NCBI RefSeq assembly: GCF_001956295.1
Contig: NZ_MRTD01000026.1
Span: 16,043-80,042, forward strand
Source: Paenibacillus sp. FSL A5-0031
GTDB lineage: Bacteria; Bacillota; Bacilli; Paenibacillales; Paenibacillaceae
Direction of reading: 5' to 3'
DNA: 64,000 nt
The notes below the pieces were generated by a model. That model was not told the DNA's origin and made no database searches. It was given only the letters and a program-made list of their open reading frames with translations. The translations under genes were made by a program, and so were the position numbers. Shown here piece after piece: positions 57,608 to 64,000 of the stretch (position 1 is the first letter of the stretch; every line of letters starts with the position of its first letter).

Positions 57608-58456
57608 ATGGATCAACAACCAAATTTCTATAAAAGAACATATGAGTTTGGCAGTGGAACGAGGCTGGAGCTAGGCGAGCGTACGTTGATTATGGGCATT
57701 TTGAATGCGACACCTGATTCTTTCTCGGATGGCGGGAGCTATACGAGTGTGGATGCGGCTCTTGCCCGTGCGAAAGCGATGGTGGAGGAAGGCGCTGATA
57801 TTATTGATATTGGCGGTGAATCGACACGTCCAGGATTTGAGCCGGTGGGAGTGGAGGAAGAGCTGCGGCGTATCCTTCCTGTTATTCAAGGATTGCGTAA
57901 GGCGCTGCCGCACATTCCTTTATCCATCGATACATACAAAGCTGAGACTGCACGGCATGCGCTAGAGGCGGGCGCTCATATTATTAATGACATTTGGGGG
58001 CTTAAGGGTGACCCTAATATGGCCGCAGTTGCAGCTGAATATGCTTGTCCTGTCATCATCAATCATAACCGCCATGCGAGAGACTATAATGATTTTGTTC
58101 CCGATGTACTTGCAGATTTGCAGGGCAGTGTAAGCATTGCAAGAACGGCGGGCATCGCTGAAGATCAGATCTGGCTAGATCCGGGTATTGGTTTTGCCAA
58201 AACCTATGAGGATAATCTGGAGCTGCTTAGCCGTCTATCTGAGCTGCATGCACTTGGATATCCGGTGCTGCTCGGCACCTCGCGTAAACGTTTCATTAAG
58301 CAGACGCTGAATCTGCCTGTTGATGAGCTTGTTGAGGGAACGGCTGCGACGGTTGCTCTTGGCATTGCGCACGGCTGCCAAATCGTACGTGTGCATGATG
58401 TGCGTGCAATAAAGCGTACCGCGCTTATGACGGACGCCATTTTATACCGACGTTAA
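57608..58456 (+). CDS. folP: Dihydropteroate synthase
   Basis: A 282-residue TIM-barrel enzyme condensing 4-aminobenzoate with dihydropterin pyrophosphate; the target of sulfonamides. MGILNATPDSFSDGGSY near residue 30, ADIIDIGGESTRPGFEPVGVEEEL near 60-83, and the C-terminal phosphate site LGTSRKRFI near 218 are intact. A GAAGGATGG site precedes ATG 57608. It continues the folate operon pabBAC-folP-folB-folK. Confidence 0.96.
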   Translation: MDQQPNFYKRTYEFGSGTRLELGERTLIMGILNATPDSFSDGGSYTSVDAALARAKAMVEEGADIIDIGGESTRPGFEPVGVEEELRRILPVIQGLRKALPHIPLSIDTYKAETARHALEAGAHIINDIWGLKGDPNMAAVAAEYACPVIINHNRHARDYNDFVPDVLADLQGSVSIARTAGIAEDQIWLDPGIGFAKTYEDNLELLSRLSELHALGYPVLLGTSRKRFIKQTLNLPVDELVEGTAATVALGIAHGCQIVRVHDVRAIKRTALMTDAILYRR

Positions 58457-58517
58457 TTGTGTTGTAGAATGCCGTTTCCTATTTTAAATAAGGTACATCG
58501 TTAGGAGAGTGACTATA

Positions 58518-58904
58518 ATGGATAAAATGATGATCAAAGGGATGAGGTTTTACGGCTACCACGGCGTATTTCCTGAAGAAAACAAGCTAGGCCAGAAATA
58601 TTATGTGGATGTTGAACTCAATATGGATTTGGAGCAAGCAGCGTTAACCGATGATTTGAACAGTACGGTGAATTATGCAGAAATCCACGCTCTCACGAAA
58701 ACGATTGTAGAGGGCCCTCCGTTTAAGCTTATCGAAGCTTTAACAGGTCACATTGCATCGCAAGTACTGGAAGTTTATACTATGGTAAATGAAGTGACGG
58801 TTCGAGTAACGAAGCCAAACCCGCCGTTTGATATCCATTTTGACGGAGTAACGGTAGAACTGCGCAGAAAGCGGGACAATGATGGACGAACAATTCCCGC
58901 TTGA
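58518..58904 (+). CDS. folB: Dihydroneopterin aldolase
   Basis: A 128-residue enzyme that cleaves dihydroneopterin to hydroxymethyl-dihydropterin in folate synthesis, normally an octamer. MRFYGYHGVFPEENKLGQKYYVDVEL near residues 9-34 contains the conserved Glu, and VRVTKPNPPFDIHFDGVTVEL near 95-115 holds the catalytic Lys region. AGGAGAG precedes ATG 58518; the GTG at 58509 overlaps that site. Its end overlaps folK by 26 nt. Confidence 0.95.
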   Translation: MDKMMIKGMRFYGYHGVFPEENKLGQKYYVDVELNMDLEQAALTDDLNSTVNYAEIHALTKTIVEGPPFKLIEALTGHIASQVLEVYTMVNEVTVRVTKPNPPFDIHFDGVTVELRRKRDNDGRTIPA

Positions 58905-59436
58905 TGGCGCACAGGCAGAGGCATATATCGCTTTAGGATCAAACATGGGAAACCGTGAGCAACTGCTGCTGGAAGCGATTAGCCTCATCGATGCGCACCC
59001 GAACATCGTGGTAAGCAGAGTGTCGGGCATGTATGAGACTGATCCGGTAGGCTACACAGAGCAACCGCCCTTTATCAATATGGCATTAGCTGTACGAACG
59101 ACACTATCTCCATTAATGCTTTTACGTCAGCTTTTGGAGTACGAGCACCAGCTCGGTAGAGTTCGACAAATTCGTTGGGGACCGAGAACCATTGACCTTG
59201 ATCTGCTCCTATACGATAATGTCAGAATGGATCAAGAGGAATTAACATTACCGCATCCGCGTATGATGGAGCGGTCGTTCGTACTCGTTCCGCTGCATGA
59301 TGTTTTGGATCAAACACATCGGCTGCAGTCCGAGGTAAGCGCAGTATCTGAAGCAGCGCTTCTGGATGGAAAGGAAGGCATTACGTTATGGAAAACAATC
59401 AATTGGCGCAGCGCGTCAGAGCCTTTCGAAAGCTGA
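58879..59436 (+). CDS. folK: HPPK: hydroxymethyl-dihydropterin pyrophosphokinase
   Basis: A 185-residue kinase transferring pyrophosphate from ATP to 6-hydroxymethyl-dihydropterin, feeding FolP. AYIALGSNMGNREQLLLEAI near residue 14, the YETDPVGYTEQPPFINMALAV block and the signature RWGPRTIDLDLLLYDN near 105 are present. ATG 58879 and ATG 58882 are equally possible. It overlaps folB before it and the small HTH gene after it by 49 nt. Confidence 0.95.
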   Translation: MMDEQFPLDGAQAEAYIALGSNMGNREQLLLEAISLIDAHPNIVVSRVSGMYETDPVGYTEQPPFINMALAVRTTLSPLMLLRQLLEYEHQLGRVRQIRWGPRTIDLDLLLYDNVRMDQEELTLPHPRMMERSFVLVPLHDVLDQTHRLQSEVSAVSEAALLDGKEGITLWKTINWRSASEPFES

Positions 59437-59600
59437 AGGGCTATACTCAGCAGGAGCTGGCCAAGGAGCTTGGCGTATCGGTCGCCGTTCTTGGCTCATT
59501 GGAGCGAGGAACAAGAAAGACGGATACGAAGTTATTAAATCATATCGCTAAGACGCTCGGCATCAGCTATGAGGAATTAATGTCTGATAACCGTGAATAG
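59388..59600 (+). CDS. yazB: Small XRE-family helix-turn-helix protein (YazB)
   Basis: A 70-residue protein consisting almost only of a Cro/C1-type helix-turn-helix (LAQRVRAFRKLKGYTQQELAKELGVSVAVLGSLERGTRKTDTKLLNHIAKTLGIS). It is the positional equivalent of B. subtilis yazB, between folK and dusB; its regulatory target is not known. Translation starts inside folK, so it is probably coupled to it. The adjacent dusB copy is decayed, which leaves yazB as the last intact gene of the folate operon. Confidence 0.88.
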   Translation: MENNQLAQRVRAFRKLKGYTQQELAKELGVSVAVLGSLERGTRKTDTKLLNHIAKTLGISYEELMSDNRE

Positions 59601-59658
59601 TGCTGTCTGGTACACAAGAAATGAACCATAAGCAATTAGAAGAGGAGGAAGGAGTGAC

Positions 59659-60059
59659 ATGCTGAAAATCGGTGGCATCGAAATGAAGCATAGAGTGGTG
59701 CCAGCGCCGATGGCAGTCGTGTACAATCCTGCCTTTTGATTAATTGCCAAGGAGTTTGGAACGGGTCTTGTATGTGTTGAGATAGTAAGTGACAAAGCCA
59801 TTTTACATGCTAGTATACGGGCAAGGCTAATTGGGACATTATAAAGGATGTCAATGAAGCGGTAGCGATTCCCGTAATTGGGAATGGCGACGTTTTCTCA
59901 CCAGAGGATGCAAAAAGGCTGCTCGATCATATCGGCTGTGATCCGATGGCAGCGATTTTGGAAAACTATGCCCGCTCGCTTGGAGAGGACGAGGAATTCC
60001 AAGCTGTCAGTGCTGTGTCAAGCAAAGAAGCGGGTTCTGTTGAAGTAGTCGCTTACTAA
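59659..60059 (+). pseudogene. dusB: Decayed tRNA-dihydrouridine synthase B remnant
   Basis: The reading frame from ATG 59659, after a good AGGAGG/AAGGAG site, gives MLKIGGIEMKHRVVPAPMA and, beyond an in-frame TGA at 59737-59739, LIAKEFGTGLVCVEIVSDKA, the start of DusB. After a gap of roughly 150-200 missing residues, GKANWDIIKDVNEAVAIPV and IGNGDVFSPEDAKRLLDHIG, the FMN-phosphate region, resume near 59822. The catalytic Cys region is gone, and the C-terminal stretch ends at TAA 60057. DusB reduces uridines in tRNA and normally has about 330 residues. Its place between yazB and lysS is that of B. subtilis yacF (dusB). Confidence 0.9.
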
Positions 60060-60192
60060 AATACAATAGATCGGTTATGCGATTTACCCCGTAACGGGAG
60101 CGAGCCGACACCATTCGACAAAAGCCGCTATCATGCGGCTTCTGCTCTACATTTCAGAAATGAAACGGTTTCAATGGGTCGTCTGGCTTTGA

Positions 60193-60235
60193 TTGACATT
60201 CAGGGTAACTTTGCAATATAATCGTGCAATATAAT
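60193..60235 (+). promoter_or_regulatory. greA promoter with a duplicated -10
   Basis: TTGACA, 18 bp, TATAAT at 60217-60222. A 12-nt direct repeat TGCAATATAATC places a second TATAAT at 60230-60235. Leader to greA is about 130 nt. Confidence 0.78.
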
Positions 60236-60361
60236 CTAACGAAGACATCAAGAGCGCTTCAAACAACAGTTGGTATGAGGAATAAGAAGCGTAATATATT
60301 AGGTAACAGTGAATTCATACAAGGTATGAAAAATTAGTCACATGACAGGAGAATCGGAAAG

Positions 60362-60838
60362 ATGAACGATAAGCAAATCATTCTGACTCAAGAAGGGCTG
60401 CGAAAGCTCGAAGATGAATTAGAGAACCTAAAGTCGGTTAAGCGTCGTGAAGTAGCTGAACGTATTAAAGTAGCAATTGGCTATGGTGATATAAGCGAAA
60501 ACTCGGAATATGAAGATGCGAAGAATGAGCAAGCATTTATCGAAGGCCGCGTTCTTACCCTTGAGAAAATGTTGCGCAATGCGCGTATTATAAATAATGA
60601 CGATATTGATATTGATACCGTGAGCATCGGTTCGATCGTAACAGTTGAGGATATGGAGTATGGCGACACAATGGATTATTCCATTGTTGGTACAGCGGAA
60701 GCCGATCCTTTGCAAAACAAGATTTCAAATGAAAGCCCGGTTGGTAAAGCGATTCTAGGCAAGAAAAAAGGCACCGTTGTCGAAGTTAGCGTACCAGTCG
60801 GCATTATTCAATACAAAATTCTCGATATCAAAAAATAA
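60362..60838 (+). CDS. greA: Transcription elongation factor GreA
   Basis: A 158-residue factor that enters the RNA polymerase secondary channel and stimulates cleavage of backtracked RNA. The N-terminal coiled coil (ILTQEGLRKLEDELENLKSVKRREVAERIKVAIGYGDISENSEYEDAKNEQA) carries the tip Asp and Glu (GDISENSEYEDA, near residues 40-51). The C-terminal FKBP-like domain ends in SPVGKAILGKKKGTVVEVSVP. AGGAGA precedes ATG 60362. In many Bacillales greA is elsewhere; here it takes the place between dusB and lysS. Confidence 0.97.
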   Translation: MNDKQIILTQEGLRKLEDELENLKSVKRREVAERIKVAIGYGDISENSEYEDAKNEQAFIEGRVLTLEKMLRNARIINNDDIDIDTVSIGSIVTVEDMEYGDTMDYSIVGTAEADPLQNKISNESPVGKAILGKKKGTVVEVSVPVGIIQYKILDIKK

Positions 60839-60853
60839 TGTTTGCTATGTGCG

Positions 60854-60888
60854 GTTCAAAAAGCTTCCTTGTGGGAAGCTTTTTGAAC
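60854..60888. terminator. Intrinsic terminator after greA
   Basis: Perfect 15-bp stem GTTCAAAAAGCTTCC/GGAAGCTTTTTGAAC with loop TTGTG. The T-run is in the 3' arm, and the mirror A-run makes it potentially bidirectional. Confidence 0.85.
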
Positions 60889-61015
60889 GTTTAAAATATA
60901 AGAACGTATATTACAGGTCTATACATTGCTTATATTTTATTGCGAAACGAGATTTTGCTGCATGAATCCGGTGACAGCTGCTTGCTTTTGCCGAATGATC
61001 AAGGAGATGAAAGAA

Positions 61016-62527
61016 GTGGAACAAGAAATCAATGAACAGCAGGAGCTAAGTGAGCTCTTGCAAATTCGCAGAAACAAATTGGACGAGCTTAGAGGGTTAG
61101 GTGTGGATCCATTCGGCCGAAAGTTCGAACGCACTCATAACGCCAAAGATATTGTACAAGCCTATGAAGGGCTCAGCAAAGAAGAAATAGAAGAAAAAGC
61201 GGTTGAAGTGCGTATTGCTGGCCGTATTATGCAGAAGCGCGGCATGGGCAAAGCGGGTTTTGCTACGATTCAAGATTTGAGCGGCAAGGTTCAAATTTAT
61301 GTTCGTAAAGATTCCGTTGAAGAGCATAAGTTTGCAGCTTTTGACTTGCTAGATATCGGTGACATCATTGGCGTAGTAGGCGTTGTATTCAAAACGAATA
61401 CAGGCGAAGTCTCTGTCAAAGCACGTGATATTGAAGTTTTGACAAAGTCGCTTCTTCCATTGCCTGATAAATATCATGGCTTGAAAGACGTAGAGCTTCG
61501 TTATCGTCAGCGTTATGTTGACCTTATCGTGAATCCCGACGTCCAACAAACCTTTATTACTCGTTCCAAAATCATTCAATCCATGCGTCGCTACCTAGAT
61601 TCCCGCGGGTATCTAGAAGTAGAAACACCAACGCTGCATTCCATTGCAGGCGGTGCTGCAGCACGCCCTTTCGAAACGCATCATAATGCGCTGGACATGC
61701 AGCTCTACATGCGTATTGCAATCGAGCTTCATTTGAAGCGGCTGATTGTAGGCGGATTGGAGAAAGTATATGAGATCGGCCGTGTATACCGGAATGAGGG
61801 GATTTCGACTCGCCACAATCCAGAGTTTACAATGATTGAGCTTTACGAGGCTTATGCTGATTACAAAGATATTATGGCATTGACAGAGAATGTCATCGCA
61901 CATATTGCGCAAGAGGTTCTTGGAACAACAAAAATCACTTATCAAGGCCAAGAGATTGATTTGACGCCTCAGTGGCGCCGTGTCAGCATGGTTGAGCTTG
62001 TCAAAGAAACGACGGGCGTAGATTTCGGCGTGGAAATGAGCGACGAGGAAGCCCATCGTTTGGCGAAAGAACACAAAGTTGCCGTTGATCCGCATATGAC
62101 TTTTGGTCATATTCTCAACGCTTTCTTTGAACAGTTCGGTGAGCACACGCTTATTCAGCCAACCTTTGTTACAGGACATCCGGTTGCTATTTCGCCGCTT
62201 GCTAAGAAAAGCGAAGCAGATCCACGCTTCACCGATCGTTTTGAACTATTCATCGTAGCACGTGAGCATGCTAATGCATTTACGGAGCTTAACGATCCGA
62301 TTGATCAGCGTGAGCGTTTCGAGTCGCAGCTTGTTGAGCGTGAGCATGGAAATGACGAGGCGCATGAGATGGATGAAGACTTTATCCGCGCTCTGGAATA
62401 CGGCATGCCGCCAACAGGCGGATTAGGAATCGGTATCGACCGATTGATCATGCTTCTAACAGATGCTCCATCTATTCGTGATGTACTGTTGTTCCCTCAT
62501 ATGAGAGATCAGCGTTCTGCTGAATAA
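61016..62527 (+). CDS. lysS: Lysyl-tRNA synthetase (class II)
   Basis: A 503-residue class II synthetase charging tRNA-Lys. The N-terminal OB-fold anticodon domain spans about 60-165 (VRIAGRIMQKRGMGKAGFATIQDLSGKVQIYVRKD). Motif 2 is VYRNEGISTRHNPEFTMIELYEAYADY near 265-290 and motif 3 is GLGIGIDRLIMLLTDAPSIRDVLLFP near 470-495. The GTG at 61016 is preferred because AAGGAG lies 9 nt upstream; ATG 61007 directly abuts that site. Length then equals other Bacillales LysS. It precedes the rRNA operon region, as in B. subtilis. Confidence 0.97.
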   Translation: MEQEINEQQELSELLQIRRNKLDELRGLGVDPFGRKFERTHNAKDIVQAYEGLSKEEIEEKAVEVRIAGRIMQKRGMGKAGFATIQDLSGKVQIYVRKDSVEEHKFAAFDLLDIGDIIGVVGVVFKTNTGEVSVKARDIEVLTKSLLPLPDKYHGLKDVELRYRQRYVDLIVNPDVQQTFITRSKIIQSMRRYLDSRGYLEVETPTLHSIAGGAAARPFETHHNALDMQLYMRIAIELHLKRLIVGGLEKVYEIGRVYRNEGISTRHNPEFTMIELYEAYADYKDIMALTENVIAHIAQEVLGTTKITYQGQEIDLTPQWRRVSMVELVKETTGVDFGVEMSDEEAHRLAKEHKVAVDPHMTFGHILNAFFEQFGEHTLIQPTFVTGHPVAISPLAKKSEADPRFTDRFELFIVAREHANAFTELNDPIDQRERFESQLVEREHGNDEAHEMDEDFIRALEYGMPPTGGLGIGIDRLIMLLTDAPSIRDVLLFPHMRDQRSAE

Positions 62528-62539
62528 GAAAGAAACAAG

Positions 62540-62578
62540 GGACCGTAGGGCTTTTAGCAGCCAACGGTTCTTTTTTTT
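62540..62578 (+). terminator. Intrinsic terminator after lysS
   Basis: GGACCGT/ACGGTTC outer stem with inner GGCT/AGCC pairing, then eight T. Confidence 0.88.
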
Positions 62579-62690
62579 CTAATATCGAGAATTTGCAACA
62601 ACAATCCTTAAAAACATTCAAATTATGATTGATATTGTAGTGCAATCTATTGATTTGCTAGATTCATATGGTAGAATAGAACTAATAAAG

Positions 62691-62771
62691 CGCTACACGA
62701 TAACGGCAAACCTATCGAAAGGTAGGGACGCAAAGCTAAAGGGCCTTCCGTATGATGGCAGCCAGCTACCG
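62691..62771 (+). ncRNA. Cyclic di-GMP-I riboswitch (GEMM), copy 1
   Basis: The conserved GEMM-I core is present: GGCAAACC (62705-62712), a P2 hairpin capped by GAAA, GGGACGCAAAGC, GGCC, and the 3' block ATGGCAGCCAGCTACCG. The 3' strand AGCCAG (62760-62765) can instead pair with CAGGCT (62778-62783), directly followed by eight T, so ligand binding may control termination. Confidence 0.93.
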
Positions 62772-62790
62772 AATGAACAGGCTTTTTTTT
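62760..62790 (+). terminator. Putative riboswitch-controlled terminator between the two aptamers
   Basis: AGCCAG/CAGGCT (one A-A mismatch) around a 12-nt loop, then TTTTTTTT. The 5' arm is part of aptamer 1, so the two folds compete. Confidence 0.55.
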
Positions 62791-62819
62791 GTTTGTATAG
62801 GGAAATTCTTCACATAGCG

Positions 62820-62900
62820 CTTCACACGATAATGGCAAACCTATCGAAAGGTAGGGACGCAAAGCTAAAGGGCCTTCCGTAAGATGGCAGCCAGCTACCG
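62820..62900 (+). ncRNA. Cyclic di-GMP-I riboswitch (GEMM), copy 2
   Basis: Nearly identical to copy 1 over about 75 nt, exactly 129 nt downstream (GGCAAACC at 62834-62841). Its final CTACCG directly adjoins the AAGGGAG ribosome site of the next gene, so control of translation is likely for this copy. Confidence 0.93.
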
Positions 62901-62914
62901 AAGGGAGTATATTC

Positions 62915-63724
62915 ATGCGTAAATTTATGTTAGTCATCGCAGCTTTTGTTCTTTTTGCATCCATCCATGTAACGGTCGTTCAGGCAAATGAAGCGGACTC
63001 TTCTGATTGGCTCAATACGGGGAATTTAGATAAAGGTGTTGTCTCCGTACAATATGCAGTGAGCACTAAAGTGAAAACGAAGCTTATGATCGCAAAAGGC
63101 GCATCAAATTATACATATAATCTAACCAGCGGAAAAACAGCTGAGAAGTTTCCATTGCAGCTTGGCAATGGCGAATATACGATATCTGTTCTAGAGAATA
63201 CAACAGGCAACAAATACAAACTGGCGAAGAAAGAAACCGTGACGCTTGATTTGAAAGACAACAAGGTTTTGTACTTGAATTCCATCCAGAACATTGACTG
63301 GTCGAATGCGAGCAGCGCCATCGTCAAGGCAAAAGAATTAGCGAGCAATAAAAAAACGGATATGGAGAAAGTAAAGGCAATCTACGAATATATTATTACG
63401 AATGTAAGTTATGATAATCAATTAGCTGCTAATCTGTCAGTTGATTACCTCCCCAATATTGACCGCACATTTAAATCGAGAAAGGATATCTGCTACGGAT
63501 ACGCTTCATTGTTTGCGGCAATGCTGCGGAGCGTGGATATTCCTACGAAGCTCTTGATGGGACAATCTACTTATGTGGATGTTTATCATGCTTGGAACGA
63601 AGTGTACTTGGATGGGAAATGGGTTACGATTGATACGACAGTTGATGCGGGTCTAAAGAAGGGCAAGAAAAAGTATGAGCTTATCAAGGATGCAGCTCAA
63701 TATACAGTTACAAAAACATATTAG
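62915..63724 (+). CDS. Secreted transglutaminase-like domain protein
   Basis: A 269-residue exported protein with a cleavable signal peptide (VIAAFVLFASIHVTVVQA, cut after about residue 24). The N-terminal half is a beta-rich domain without a clear family. The C-terminal transglutaminase-like (papain-fold) domain spans about 145-250 and keeps a Cys-His-Asp triad: KDICYGYASLFAAML (Cys near residue 191), VYHAWNEVYLDGKW (His near 226) and WVTIDTTVDAG (Asp near 241). Such bacterial domains act as proteases or crosslinkers; substrate is unknown. Two c-di-GMP-I riboswitches lie in its leader, so expression should follow the motile/sessile signal. Confidence 0.88.
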   Translation: MRKFMLVIAAFVLFASIHVTVVQANEADSSDWLNTGNLDKGVVSVQYAVSTKVKTKLMIAKGASNYTYNLTSGKTAEKFPLQLGNGEYTISVLENTTGNKYKLAKKETVTLDLKDNKVLYLNSIQNIDWSNASSAIVKAKELASNKKTDMEKVKAIYEYIITNVSYDNQLAANLSVDYLPNIDRTFKSRKDICYGYASLFAAMLRSVDIPTKLLMGQSTYVDVYHAWNEVYLDGKWVTIDTTVDAGLKKGKKKYELIKDAAQYTVTKTY

Positions 63725-63731
63725 AAGTCAT

Positions 63732-63765
63732 ACGAGCTTGCGGAAATCGCACAGCTCGTTTTTTT
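63732..63765 (+). terminator. Intrinsic terminator after the transglutaminase-like gene
   Basis: ACGAGCT/AGCTCGT outer stem with inner GCG/CGC pairing, followed by seven T. Confidence 0.92.
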
Positions 63766-63869
63766 ATGTCTTTCTTCAATATAGGTGAGGAGGAAGCGAA
63801 GCAACAATTACGTAATTAGAAGGCAAATAGGAGTATTGAAAACTTTTTCGTAAATAATGAAAAAAACAC

Positions 63870-63899
63870 TTGCAATGCTATATACGCCTATGATATATT
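63870..63899 (+). promoter_or_regulatory. Ribosomal RNA operon promoter
   Basis: TTGCAA, 18 bp, TATATT in an A/T-rich upstream context, 45-60 bp before an rRNA leader boxA. Confidence 0.6.
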
Positions 63900-63904
63900 A
63901 TCTA

Positions 63905-64000
63905 GGTCGCCAACGAGATACACGGTCGACAAGAGAGAAAAGATTGCTCTTTGAAAACTGAACAACGAGTAATAACTGCCTCGCAAATCCTTCGGGATAA
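63905..64000 (+). other. rRNA operon leader with boxA antitermination signal
   Basis: TGCTCTTTGAAAACTG at 63945-63960 is the typical boxA-containing sequence found just upstream of 16S rRNA genes in Bacillales, followed by AACAACGAG. The 16S gene should begin shortly after the window end. An rRNA operon after lysS matches the B. subtilis arrangement. Confidence 0.8.

Noticed and set aside
60926..61015. Earlier starts of lysS
   Set aside because: They add about 30 Cys-rich, unconserved residues; the AAGGAG site supports GTG 61016.
62625..62882. Small reading frame over the two riboswitches
   Set aside because: It only translates the duplicated aptamer sequence.

Overview
The window is a Gram-positive, endospore-forming Firmicutes chromosome. 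It is most likely Paenibacillus or a close relative: moderate G+C, Bacillus-like proteins, and a set of sporulation genes in the order known from the Bacillus subtilis origin-proximal region between veg and the rRNA operon that follows lysS. Almost everything is on the + strand. The backbone order is sspF-ispE-purR-ridA-spoVG-glmU-rplY(ctc)-pth-fin-mfd-prsA ... spoVT-spoVB ... mazG(yabN)-hup-rqcP-yabP-yabQ-divIC-S1 protein(yabR)-spoIIE-yabS-yabT-tilS-hpt-ftsH ... coaX-hslO-ppiC(yacD)-cysK-pabB-pabA-pabC-folP-folB-folK-yazB-[dusB remnant]-greA-lysS ... rRNA leader. No prs gene lies between glmU and rplY, and dusB survives only as a decayed remnant.

Three accessory blocks interrupt the backbone. 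(1) About 11.7-22.3 kb: a Btr-like AraC/siderophore-sensor regulator with a Fur-box-controlled iron-siderophore lipoprotein, a complete urea ABC transporter (urtABCDE) preceded by two consensus GlnR/TnrA boxes, a minus-strand lipoprotein/phosphotransferase pair, and an SPFH membrane protein with a small ribbon-helix-helix partner. (2) About 25.7-27.0 kb: 1.4 kb without genes, holding five tandem copies of a 122-123 bp unit built of palindromes. (3) About 41.7-50.6 kb: a BMP-family nucleoside ABC importer whose promoter carries a GlnR/TnrA-type box centred near -50, followed by nadABC.

The genes serve nitrogen and iron acquisition, cofactor synthesis (folate, NAD, CoA, isoprenoid precursor), cell division and wall synthesis, DNA and tRNA maintenance, and sporulation. 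Two sigma-G-type promoters (sspF, spoVT), a sigma-H-type promoter (spoVG) and a Spo0A-type sigma-A promoter with a 21-bp spacer (spoIIE) can be read directly.

The most unusual items are: a modular hairpin/linker element repeated in the 5' leaders of rplY, the yabR-like S1 gene and yabS; two nearly identical c-di-GMP-I riboswitches in tandem before a secreted transglutaminase-like protein; a SpoVB-family flippase with a huge repeat-built hydrophilic insertion; the palindromic 123-bp array; and the paired GlnR sites. All calls come from reading sequence and remembered family features; no database search was run.
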